This document shows positions 25,009-33,333 of a stretch of 56,820 bases of DNA, in pieces. Every line of letters begins with the position of its first letter. The stretch's first letter is position 1. The notes beneath the pieces are model-generated. The model made no database searches, had not been told where the DNA came from, and worked only from the letters and a program-made list of their open reading frames with translations. The position numbers were made by a program, and so were the translations under genes. The stretch covers positions 1 to 56,820 of the forward strand of contig CAYLRF010000003.1 in the NCBI GenBank assembly GCA_964385995.1, in the 5' to 3' direction. The DNA is from CAYLRF01 sp964385995. GTDB lineage: Bacteria; Bacillota; Clostridia; Lachnospirales; Lachnospiraceae.

Positions 25009-26667
25009 TCATTCAAGGATCATGATGTAATCGTATATATCCTGCAGTCCGTCCACTGGATAGACTTCCGTACCCTGATACCTGCCGCGAATGTATTCGC
25101 AAATCGCGTCAGCCTCCTTCTTATCCGCTTTCGCGCCGCGTATGAGAATACATATCTCAAACCGCGAAAAATCAAGTCTGTCGACGGTGGCGTACGCCGC
25201 GTCAAGTCTCACCGGCGCCGCCGCGAGGATTTCCTTATCATCCGCGAAGCCCATGTAATCTCCCGCGTGAACAAAAGTCCCCCGCATATCCGCGTCCCGA
25301 ATGCTGCGGGATATCATGGCCGTGACGACCCCTTTCATCGCGTCGGTAAGATCGCTTACAAGCTGCCCGGCGTTCTCCGCGTCGGGGTCGAACATCGAAA
25401 GAGCCGCGTATCCGTCCCCGATGTTTTTGCTCTCAAGCACGTATACGTCGGCGTCATGATAAAGATTCGCCGCCTGTTTCGCCGCGAGTATGATATTGCC
25501 GTTATTCGGAAGCACGAGGATGTTTTTCGCGTTTACCCTTTCAAAGGCCGTGAGAAAATCTTCCGTGGAAGGATTCATGCTCTGGCCACCGTCCACGACG
25601 GCGTCGGCTCCCCTTTCAAAGAAAAGCCGCTTTACGCCTTCTCCCGCACAGACAGCCACGATACCGTACTTTTTCGTGACAGACGCGGGTTTTGAGACAT
25701 CCACGCTCTCGACGGAGATATTGTTGTGCTGCAGCGACATGTTTTCGATCTTGACTTTTAAAAACTCCCCGTATCTCTGACAGAAAGAGAGCACCTTGTC
25801 CGGAGTCATGGTATGAACATGAAGTTTGACTATGCTGCCGTTTTTAAAAGCCACCACGGACTCTCCGATCGTCTGCAGATAATCGGTGATGACGCTCACA
25901 TCGAAGCTTTTCGGATCGGTCTTCGCGTTTTGCAGACGAAGGAGCAGCTCCGTGCAGTAACCGTACTCCAGCACGCTGTCTTCCGTAAACAGATCGAGAT
26001 TGATGTTCTGCGTGCCTTCCTTGGCGGCGGGGCTGTACTCGACGGGATCTATCTTTCCGTCTATGGCCATGCACATTCCCTCGATGATGTAGACGAGACC
26101 CGCGCCGCCGGAATCAACCACCTCGGCCTGTTTTAATACCGGGAGCATATCCGGGGTGCGCTCAAGGGTCCGCTGAGCCTCGCCGAGAAAATCGTTCAGG
26201 TATTCCTTGGGACTTTCGGTCTTACGTCCCGAAGCATATTCGCCGGCGTTTCTCGCCACCGTCAGGATCGTGCCCTCGGTCGGCTCCATCACGGCGCTGT
26301 AGGCATGTTTGACGCCGCATTGCATGGCAAGCGCGAGCTGGTTGTTATCCGCCGCGTCGACATTTTCGAGGCCCTCCGCTATCCCCTCAAAGAGCTGGGA
26401 TAAGATGACGCCCGAATTTCCCCTCGCGGAAAGCAGCATCCCGTCCGCCGCCTTGCGCGAAGCCTCCGCCGCTGTCGTTTCATTGCCCGTCAGGGCGTCG
26501 ACGCCCCCCATGATGGTAAGCATCATATTATCTCCCGTATCGCCGTCCGGGATCGGAAACACGTTCAGGTTATTGATGGCCTCGGCGTGGACGCTAAGAT
26601 TCATCGCTCCCGCGCGAAGCATGTCCGAAAACAGCTTTCCGTCGAGTTTCTCAGTTGTCTCTTCCAT
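25009..26667 (-). CDS. fakA: FakA-type fatty acid kinase catalytic protein (DAK2/DegV-fold)
   Basis: A 552-residue YloV/FakA protein. The N-terminal DhaL/DAK2 ATP-binding domain has the Mg2+ loop PIPDGDTGDNMM and the SARGNSGVILSQLFEG motif; a middle domain and a C-terminal DegV-fold region (from about 330, YGIVAVCAGEG) follow. FakA phosphorylates fatty acids presented by FakB proteins, feeding exogenous or recycled fatty acids to phospholipid synthesis. A FakB-type DegV protein is encoded upstream in the same apparent operon (29615), with two redox genes in between. AAAGGA precedes the ATG. Confidence 0.88.
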   Translation of the reverse strand: MEETTEKLDGKLFSDMLRAGAMNLSVHAEAINNLNVFPIPDGDTGDNMMLTIMGGVDALTGNETTAAEASRKAADGMLLSARGNSGVILSQLFEGIAEGLENVDAADNNQLALAMQCGVKHAYSAVMEPTEGTILTVARNAGEYASGRKTESPKEYLNDFLGEAQRTLERTPDMLPVLKQAEVVDSGGAGLVYIIEGMCMAIDGKIDPVEYSPAAKEGTQNINLDLFTEDSVLEYGYCTELLLRLQNAKTDPKSFDVSVITDYLQTIGESVVAFKNGSIVKLHVHTMTPDKVLSFCQRYGEFLKVKIENMSLQHNNISVESVDVSKPASVTKKYGIVAVCAGEGVKRLFFERGADAVVDGGQSMNPSTEDFLTAFERVNAKNILVLPNNGNIILAAKQAANLYHDADVYVLESKNIGDGYAALSMFDPDAENAGQLVSDLTDAMKGVVTAMISRSIRDADMRGTFVHAGDYMGFADDKEILAAAPVRLDAAYATVDRLDFSRFEICILIRGAKADKKEADAICEYIRGRYQGTEVYPVDGLQDIYDYIMILE

Positions 26668-26710
26668 TTACCGTCGTCCTTTCAGTTACCGTCGTTTCTA
26701 AAAAGAAAAT

Positions 26711-28057
26711 CTATCGGTCGGCGTTTATCTCGATCCGAAGATCACCGAGCGGATACGCGCAGCAGGGATGTATGTATCCGTACTTGCGATCCGCCATACG
26801 CCTTACGTCAAGCCCGGCAGGGACCGTGACCTCTCCCGATATGAGTCTTGCGCGGCAAAATCCGCATTCCCCGCTCCTGCAGCGTGTGGGAGGAGTAATG
26901 CCGTTCTTTTCAAGAATCCGCAAAACGCTGTCACGTGTGCGGCCATTTGCGACCATGATTTCCGATCTTAAAAGAACGGTGATCGTAACCATTCGGTCAT
27001 CCGCCTCGGGTAAGCTTACAGCCCCGCGCGGATCATCTGCCGAATCGACGGCATGACCCCGGCATATGTCTTTTGGCTGCGGTTCGCCGTGAAGCTCGTG
27101 GCGGATGAACCTGCGCGTAAGGTTTAATTTTTTAAGCTCCTCATCCGCGAATGAAACCATCGCCCTCGGCCCGCATATAAAATATGAGCAGGTCGTCCCG
27201 GGCGAATATTTTTTAATGAGATCGGCCGTTATAAAACCGTATTCGGTAAATTTTCGCGATCCGCCCGCCGTCCTACCGTCTATCGGTCCGTTTTCCGTCA
27301 TCAGGACAGTCTCACCGTCTTTCGGGCCTTTTTCTGTCATCAGGACATTCTCACTGTCTTTCGGCGAAGCGTTCTCAAGCACATATACCACTTTGACCTT
27401 CGGGCATTCATCCGCGATCCTGTCAAGCTCATCTTTAAAAAGTATGTGCCCTTCATCCCTGCTTCCGTAAAGAAGAGTGAGATCAACGTCTTCGTCACCC
27501 TCCGCGACGGCCCCGGCAAGCGACATAAACGGCGTGATTCCGCTTCCTCCAGCTATCCCGACTACAAAAGGAGCGTCCCTAAGCGGTTCGTAGGTGAACT
27601 CCCCCATCGGATCCGAGACGTCGACCTTTGTTCCCTTCTTCCAATTATTAAGGATATACGAAGATACGAAGCCGTCCGCCGTCCCCTTTACGGTGATACG
27701 ATATAGGCCCAAAGAGGCTTCTTTCGGTGATGACACTATGGAATACGGCCTTCTGTGGGTGACACCGTCTATGCTTACCGCCACGGAAAGATACTGCCCC
27801 GCCGAAAAATAAGCGCAGCAGGCGGTTCCCCGCTCTTTATCCGGCACCAAAGTATAACTTTTGCAATTCTCAAAATGCTCCGTCACCTCGGCTACCGAAA
27901 GATGCTGACATTTCGGATGAAGCGATTTTGCGAGAGCATTCGCGGGATAATCGTACTTTTTAAGCTCAGGCTTCGCATCTTCAATCGCCGCCTCTCTGTC
28001 TTTCGTTAGATTTATGAAATCACCGGGATTTAACGAGTCAAGATTATGCTCTTTCAT
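26711..28057 (-). CDS. Ferredoxin reductase-type flavoprotein with C-terminal 2Fe-2S domain
   Basis: A 448-residue electron-transfer protein. An N-terminal extension of about 60 residues precedes the FAD domain (RRPYSIVSSP), the NAD(P) domain (GIAGGSGITPFMSL, later FICGPRAM) and a plant-type 2Fe-2S ferredoxin domain with CRSGECGFC and a late cysteine in YIHPCCAYP. It passes electrons from NAD(P)H to a partner oxidoreductase. Residues near 236-262 are a 13-residue repeat (KDGETVLMTENGP type) created by a 39-bp tandem duplication, inside the NAD domain. The start overlaps the CrtI-like gene stop (ATGA), so that flavoprotein is the likely partner. Confidence 0.88.
   Translation of the reverse strand: MKEHNLDSLNPGDFINLTKDREAAIEDAKPELKKYDYPANALAKSLHPKCQHLSVAEVTEHFENCKSYTLVPDKERGTACCAYFSAGQYLSVAVSIDGVTHRRPYSIVSSPKEASLGLYRITVKGTADGFVSSYILNNWKKGTKVDVSDPMGEFTYEPLRDAPFVVGIAGGSGITPFMSLAGAVAEGDEDVDLTLLYGSRDEGHILFKDELDRIADECPKVKVVYVLENASPKDSENVLMTEKGPKDGETVLMTENGPIDGRTAGGSRKFTEYGFITADLIKKYSPGTTCSYFICGPRAMVSFADEELKKLNLTRRFIRHELHGEPQPKDICRGHAVDSADDPRGAVSLPEADDRMVTITVLLRSEIMVANGRTRDSVLRILEKNGITPPTRCRSGECGFCRARLISGEVTVPAGLDVRRMADRKYGYIHPCCAYPLGDLRIEINADR
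27276..27360. repeat. 39-bp in-frame tandem repeat in the reductase gene
   Basis: Copies begin at 27276 and 27315, with a third partial copy at 27354. The period is 39 bp, so copy-number change keeps the reading frame and adds or removes 13 residues from a surface loop of the NAD domain. Confidence 0.85.
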
Positions 28058-29583
28058 GCCCTTCCTCCCGCGAGATCCTTATTTATCCTGCGCAAAACTC
28101 TCTTTCCGGCCGAAAGACCGTTCGCGTATGTGCTGCTGTAACCGTCGGATCTCTCCGCGTGCGCTCCGATAAAATCAAGGCCTTCGATGAATCTTTCTCT
28201 CCCCGCGCACATCGAGCGTGCTATTATGGTATCCCACGGCGTTATCCTGTAGCCGTACGGGGTTCCGCCCGGCGTGTTTAAGAAACGCGCGAACGTGGGC
28301 GGCGCGGCGATCTCGATTTCCTCTATATGCGGCCTGACGCTGATTTTCAATTTCTCCTCATAAGTGGAAATAAGGCGCCCGGCGATCCTTTCCTTAAGCC
28401 GCTTATAATCCTCATCCCTTACATATCCCCACGCTTTCTCGGAAACCATGGTGGTAAGAAAGAGCATACACGTACCTTCCTCCGAAGCGTCCGGGATCAC
28501 CTTATTCAGGCAATTTGCTATTATGAAGCTGCGATCGATATCGTTTAAACTGTCATACTGTTTCGCGGAGTCGGGACTGTCATAAAGAAATACCGAGTAA
28601 TCGGATATCCCCAGTTCCTCTGCCGAACGGTCAAGCCCCAGATACACGGTAAAAAACATACAGCCCGGCCTTCTCGCGTTCACAAGTCTCACGGCGCGTT
28701 CAGGGATGACATCTCGCTTTATAAGATCCTCGTATGCCGTGTCCGGAAAACAGTTCAGCAATATCTCTTTCGCGTACAGCTTCTCATCTCCCACGGCCAC
28801 GCCGCAGGCCCTCTCACCGTCAAAGAGGATCTCTGTCACTTCGCTGTTATACCATATCTCTCCGCCATTATCCCTTACCGCCTTTTCAAGCGCGAGCGAG
28901 AGCTCGTGAGAGCGCATGGCGGGCATGGCGGGGTAGGTAGAGATATACCGATCCACCAGCATGGCGTAGTGTGCAAAATCAAGCTCGGCCGTCGAAGCGC
29001 CAAGATACGGCCAGTAGGTTTTTATGATGTTTTGCGCCTTTAAAGGCATACCCAGAGCCTTCAGACACTCATCCGCCGAGTGAGATGCCATGCGCATGAA
29101 ATCGGCGTGATCGTCTTTAAGCACTGCGGGATCAGGTTTCCCTGAGGATAAATACGCCATGGCGGCATTTACTTTTTTTACAAGCTCAAAGAACGCGGCG
29201 ACGCTCTCAAGGCTTTTCGGAACCTGTCGCTCCATCTCGTCGCAAAAGGCGCGAACTCCGGACGGCATGGTAACGTCGTAGCCGTCCGCGGTGCCCGTTA
29301 TCACCCTGAAGGCGTTTTTCTCAACCCGCCAGTCGACATCCGCGCCGAACCCCGAAAATAACTTTCTGATACTCCCGTCCTGCTCTGTCGTCCCCACGTT
29401 CGCGAGTTCATGCAAAGAGGCCTCGAACTCAAATCTTCCCCTGCGAAAACTCGTCGCGCATCCGCCCGGAAGACTGTTTCGCTCAAGTACCAATGTCTTA
29501 AGTTTGCCCGCCGCTGTCGTGGCCGCGGCGGTAAGTCCCGCGTTCCCCGCGCCCACCACGATCACGTCGTAATCATTCGGCAT
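28054..29583 (-). CDS. CrtI/retinol-saturase-like FAD-dependent oxidoreductase
   Basis: A 509-residue flavoprotein of the phytoene desaturase/CrtISO/retinol saturase superfamily. It has the dinucleotide motif VIVVGAGNAGLTAAATTA (from residue 6), LPGGCATSF, EFEASLHEL near the N terminus and the C-terminal GLDFIGAHAERSDGYSS flavin-contact motif. Members desaturate, saturate or isomerise C=C bonds in long hydrophobic chains. No carotenoid synthesis gene is nearby. GAGGA eight bases before the ATG at 29581-29583 favours that start over an ATG six codons upstream. Overlap with the reductase gene and flanking FakB/FakA genes suggest a lipid substrate; this is inference. Confidence 0.82.
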   Translation of the reverse strand: MPNDYDVIVVGAGNAGLTAAATTAAGKLKTLVLERNSLPGGCATSFRRGRFEFEASLHELANVGTTEQDGSIRKLFSGFGADVDWRVEKNAFRVITGTADGYDVTMPSGVRAFCDEMERQVPKSLESVAAFFELVKKVNAAMAYLSSGKPDPAVLKDDHADFMRMASHSADECLKALGMPLKAQNIIKTYWPYLGASTAELDFAHYAMLVDRYISTYPAMPAMRSHELSLALEKAVRDNGGEIWYNSEVTEILFDGERACGVAVGDEKLYAKEILLNCFPDTAYEDLIKRDVIPERAVRLVNARRPGCMFFTVYLGLDRSAEELGISDYSVFLYDSPDSAKQYDSLNDIDRSFIIANCLNKVIPDASEEGTCMLFLTTMVSEKAWGYVRDEDYKRLKERIAGRLISTYEEKLKISVRPHIEEIEIAAPPTFARFLNTPGGTPYGYRITPWDTIIARSMCAGRERFIEGLDFIGAHAERSDGYSSTYANGLSAGKRVLRRINKDLAGGRA

Positions 29584-29614
29584 GTTTAAATCCTCACTCA
29601 TTAAGCCCGCGGAT

Positions 29615-30511
29615 TTATTTTTCTCCCGCCGCGAATGTCACGGGCTTACCGAGCGCCCAGACGCCTATTGCATCAGGCCCCACGGAAGCCCCTACGATGG
29701 GCCCTATGTAACCTATCGAAATATCCTTGCAGGGGATTTCGCTTTTTACAAGGTCTTTAAGATAATCCACTTCCTCCTTGCGGCAATCGGCGTGAGCCAA
29801 AAATACGGTCTGATTTTCGGCGTCGACGATATTCTCCTTCATGAGAGAGACGATTTCCTTAAGCGAATTCTGTCTTCCCTTCACTTTTTTGTATGCCGCC
29901 TGAGCGCCGTTTAAATCAGATACCAATATAGGCTTTATCCCCATCAGGTTCCCGAAGAACGCGGATGACGCCGAGACGCGCCCGGCTTTTCTCAAGTGCT
30001 CCAGCGTATGCACTGTGGCGTATTCCTGGATATTTTTGCGAATCGAGAGGATGTGAGACGTGATCTCATCCGCGCCCTTGCCCTCGTCGGCGAGCTTTGC
30101 CGCTTCTATGGCCAAAATCCCCTCGCCTACCGCGGAATTCAGCGAATCGATACATGAGATTTTCGCGTCCGGATAAGAAGAAAGAATCTTTTGCGCCGTC
30201 ACGTGTCCGGAATTTACTGAGCCCGACTGCTTCGAGGAACACGCGACGTAGACGATGTCGTATCCTTCATCCAGATATTTCCCGAAGACGCGGTTAAATT
30301 CCTCCACCGTGACCTGAGCCGTGGTGATTCGCTTCCCGCCGCGTATGGTCTCATAAAACTCATGCGCCTGCTCGTCCGTCCATGTTAAAAGAGCGGGCGA
30401 TTCCTGCCCGTCTTTTATGGTCGACATCCGCACATAGTCTATGCCGTACTTTTCAAGCAGCGCGCCGCTTAAGTCCGCGCATGAATCCGTGATAATCTTT
30501 ACTTTTCTCAT
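29615..30511 (-). CDS. DegV-family (FakB-type) fatty-acid-binding protein
   Basis: A 298-residue DegV protein: N-terminal IITDSCADLSG, LTWTDEQAHEFYE, ITTAQVTVEEFNRVF, VACSSKQSGSVNS and the C-terminal GPIVGASVGPDAIG segment. DegV/FakB proteins bind a fatty acid in a buried tunnel and present its carboxylate to FakA for phosphorylation. AAGGGAGG before the ATG. It is the first gene of the apparent operon leading through the CrtI-like and reductase genes to fakA, 31 bases before the former. Fatty acid preference is not readable here. Confidence 0.88.
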   Translation of the reverse strand: MRKVKIITDSCADLSGALLEKYGIDYVRMSTIKDGQESPALLTWTDEQAHEFYETIRGGKRITTAQVTVEEFNRVFGKYLDEGYDIVYVACSSKQSGSVNSGHVTAQKILSSYPDAKISCIDSLNSAVGEGILAIEAAKLADEGKGADEITSHILSIRKNIQEYATVHTLEHLRKAGRVSASSAFFGNLMGIKPILVSDLNGAQAAYKKVKGRQNSLKEIVSLMKENIVDAENQTVFLAHADCRKEEVDYLKDLVKSEIPCKDISIGYIGPIVGASVGPDAIGVWALGKPVTFAAGEK

Positions 30512-30541
30512 AAAAACCTCCCTTAATCGTCTAAAACACGC

Positions 30542-33172
30542 TTACTTTTCTTTACTTTCTATGGCAGCCTGCGCCGCGGCGAGTTTCGCTATCGGCACCC
30601 TAAAGGGCGAGCATGACACATAGTCGAGTCCGATTTCGTGGCAGAACTTCACCGAAGCCGGATCTCCTCCGTGCTCCCCGCATATACCGAAATGAAGCCC
30701 CAGATTTACCGGTTTGGAGGAGTCTATCGCGATCCGCATGAGCCGTCCCACGCCCGACTGATCGAGCTTCGCGAAGGGATCGTTCTCGAAAATTTTCGTA
30801 TCGTAATAAGCTTTCAGGAATTTGCCCGCGTCATCCCTCGAAAATCCGTATGTCATCTGAGTCAGATCGTTCGTTCCGAAGCAGAAGAAATCGGCTTTTT
30901 TCGCGATCTCATCCGCTATAAGACAGGCTCTGGGGATTTCCATCATGGTGCCAACCTCATAGGAGAGATCCACGTTACTTGCCTTTATCTCCTCCTTCGC
31001 CGTATCGTCGATTATCTTTCTCACATAGGCGAACTCTTTCGCGTCACAGGAAAGAGGAATCATTATCTCGGGTTTTATGACCCAATCGGGATGCCTGTTT
31101 TGAACATTTACGGCGGCTCTTATGACCGCCTTCGTCTGCATCCTCGCTATCTCGGGATATGTCACGGCAAGCCTTAAACCGCGGTGACCCATCATGGGAT
31201 TAAACTCATGCAAAGAAGAGATGATCGTCTTTATCTCTTTCACGCTCTTGCCCTGAGCCGCCGCCAGTTTCGCGATGTCCTCTTCCTTAGTGGGAACGAA
31301 CTCATGAAGCGGGGGATCGAGAAAACGTATGGTGACGGGATCACCGTTTAATGCCTCAAAGAGACCCTCGAAATCATTTTGCTGATAAGGAAGGATTTTT
31401 TCCAGAGCCCTTTCTCTCTCCTCGGCCGTATCGGAGCAAATCATCTCCCTGAACGCCTCTATCCTGTCCTCCTCAAAGAACATGTGCTCTGTCCTGCAAA
31501 GGCCTATACCCTCGGCTCCGAGCTGCCGGGCCTTCTTAGCGTCCGCGGGCGTATCCGCGTTCGCCCTTATCTTAAGCGTGCGAAATTCGTCCGCCCATGA
31601 CATGATCGTCTCGAACTCTCCCTCTATCGTGGCGTCAACAGTAGGGATGATTCCTTCGTAGATATTACCCGTGGTTCCGTCGATGGATATCTCGGATCCT
31701 TCCGAAAATACCTTTCCTCCGAGGGTGAATTTTTTATTTTTCTCATCCATTACGATGTCGCCGCAGCCGGAAACGCAGCAGGTGCCCATGCCCCTTGCCA
31801 CCACCGCGGCGTGGCTTGTCATGCCGCCCCTCACGGTCAGAATGCCCTGAGAGACCTTCATGCCCGTTATGTCTTCGGGAGAAGTCTCAAGTCTTACGAG
31901 GACCGCCTTTTTCCCGTCTTCGGCCCATTTTTCCGCGTCCTGTGCCGAAAATACCACCTGACCGCAGGCGGCCCCCGGCGAGGCGCCGAGTCCCCTTCCC
32001 AGAGGTTTCGCTTCTTTTAAAGCTTTCGGGTCAAATTGAGGATGTAGGAGTGTGTCGAGATTTCTGGGGTCGATCATGGCTACGGCTTCCTCTTTCGTGC
32101 GCATCCCCTCTTTTACCAGATCGCAGGCGATCTTTAAGGCGGCCCTGGCCGTTCTCTTTCCGTTTCTCGTCTGCAGCATGAAAAGTTTGCGATCCTGAAT
32201 GGTAAATTCCATGTCCTGCATGTCTCTGTAATGTGTCTCCAGTATATCGCATACTTTGATGAATTGATCGTAAACTTCCGGCATGATCTCTTTCAGATCC
32301 GCGATGGGTCTGGGCGTGCGCACGCCGGCCACGACGTCCTCCCCCTGGGCGTTTAGCAAAAACTCGCCCATCAGTTTTTTCTCACCGGTAGCGGGATCGC
32401 GGGTAAAGGCGACTCCCGTGCCCGACTCGTTTGACCAGTTGCCAAACGCCATCTCCTGCACGTTCACAGCGGTTCCCCATGAGTAGGGGATGTCATTGTC
32501 ACGGCGGTACACGTTCGCCCTCTCATTGTCCCATGAGCGAAATACCGCCTTTATCGCTCCCACGAGCTGCTCTTTCGGATCTTCCGGAAAATCGCTTCCG
32601 ATCTTCGCCTTGTATTCCGCCTTAAATTCATCCGCGAGCTCCTTTAAATCAGCCGCCGTGAGCTCTATATCATCCTTCACGCCTCTCTCGCTTTTCTTTT
32701 TGTCGATAAGCTGCTCGAAATATTCTTTTCCGACTTCCATCACGACGTCGGAATACATCTGTATAAATCTTCTGTAGCAGTCCCTCGCCCACCTTTCGTT
32801 GCCGGTCTTTTTGGCGATTACCTCGGTCACCTTCTCGTTTAATCCGAGATTTAATATGGTGTCCATCATGCCCGGCATGGAAGCTCTCGCGCCCGATCTC
32901 ACCGATACAAGAAGGGGATTTTCAATATCACCGAACTTCTTGCCCGTGATCTTTTCCATGCGTCCGACGGCTTCGTTAATCTGCCCCATGATCTCGTCAT
33001 TTATCCGGCGCCCGTCGTTGTAATACTGCGTGCACGCGTCCGTGGTAATGGTAAATCCCTGCGGCACAGGAAGCCCCAGCTTTGTCATCTCGGCGAGATT
33101 CGCCCCCTTGCCGCCCAGAGTTTCCCGCATGTTCGCGTCACCCTCGGTAAACATGTAAACCCATTTCGTCAT
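30542..33172 (-). CDS. ppdK: Pyruvate, phosphate dikinase
   Basis: An 876-residue PPDK of normal length. It has the N-terminal nucleotide-binding domain (GGKGANLAEMTKLGLPVPQGF), the phosphohistidine domain with catalytic histidine in GGMTSHAAVVARGMG (about residue 455) and the C-terminal PEP/pyruvate barrel (CRTEHMFFEEDR, FGTNDLTQMTYGFSRDD, GICGEHGGDP). It interconverts pyruvate, ATP and phosphate with PEP, AMP and pyrophosphate, common in clostridial glycolysis. AGGAGG nine bases before the ATG. It lies 30 bases upstream of the degV-type gene; a 23-bp tandem repeat fills its own upstream region. Confidence 0.97.
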   Translation of the reverse strand: MTKWVYMFTEGDANMRETLGGKGANLAEMTKLGLPVPQGFTITTDACTQYYNDGRRINDEIMGQINEAVGRMEKITGKKFGDIENPLLVSVRSGARASMPGMMDTILNLGLNEKVTEVIAKKTGNERWARDCYRRFIQMYSDVVMEVGKEYFEQLIDKKKSERGVKDDIELTAADLKELADEFKAEYKAKIGSDFPEDPKEQLVGAIKAVFRSWDNERANVYRRDNDIPYSWGTAVNVQEMAFGNWSNESGTGVAFTRDPATGEKKLMGEFLLNAQGEDVVAGVRTPRPIADLKEIMPEVYDQFIKVCDILETHYRDMQDMEFTIQDRKLFMLQTRNGKRTARAALKIACDLVKEGMRTKEEAVAMIDPRNLDTLLHPQFDPKALKEAKPLGRGLGASPGAACGQVVFSAQDAEKWAEDGKKAVLVRLETSPEDITGMKVSQGILTVRGGMTSHAAVVARGMGTCCVSGCGDIVMDEKNKKFTLGGKVFSEGSEISIDGTTGNIYEGIIPTVDATIEGEFETIMSWADEFRTLKIRANADTPADAKKARQLGAEGIGLCRTEHMFFEEDRIEAFREMICSDTAEERERALEKILPYQQNDFEGLFEALNGDPVTIRFLDPPLHEFVPTKEEDIAKLAAAQGKSVKEIKTIISSLHEFNPMMGHRGLRLAVTYPEIARMQTKAVIRAAVNVQNRHPDWVIKPEIMIPLSCDAKEFAYVRKIIDDTAKEEIKASNVDLSYEVGTMMEIPRACLIADEIAKKADFFCFGTNDLTQMTYGFSRDDAGKFLKAYYDTKIFENDPFAKLDQSGVGRLMRIAIDSSKPVNLGLHFGICGEHGGDPASVKFCHEIGLDYVSCSPFRVPIAKLAAAQAAIESKEK

Positions 33173-33190
33173 ACCTGCGATCCTCCTATA

Positions 33191-33282
33191 TTTTTATATA
33201 TGTGATACCTATGTTTTTATATATGTGATACCTGTATTCTTATATATCTGGCATCTGCATTTTTATATATGTGATATCGGGG
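33191..33282. repeat. Four tandem 23-bp repeats upstream of ppdK
   Basis: Contiguous copies at 33191, 33214, 33237 and 33260 share the core TTTTTATATATGTGATA. On the minus strand each gives an ATATATAAAAA segment able to serve as a -10 box. The array ends 18 bases before the ppdK start codon and includes part of its ribosome-site flank. Confidence 0.9.
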
Positions 33283-33333
33283 TAAAAACCCCCGTCTGAC
33301 CCACCGGATAATTTACGGCTTTAAACTCGCGCG

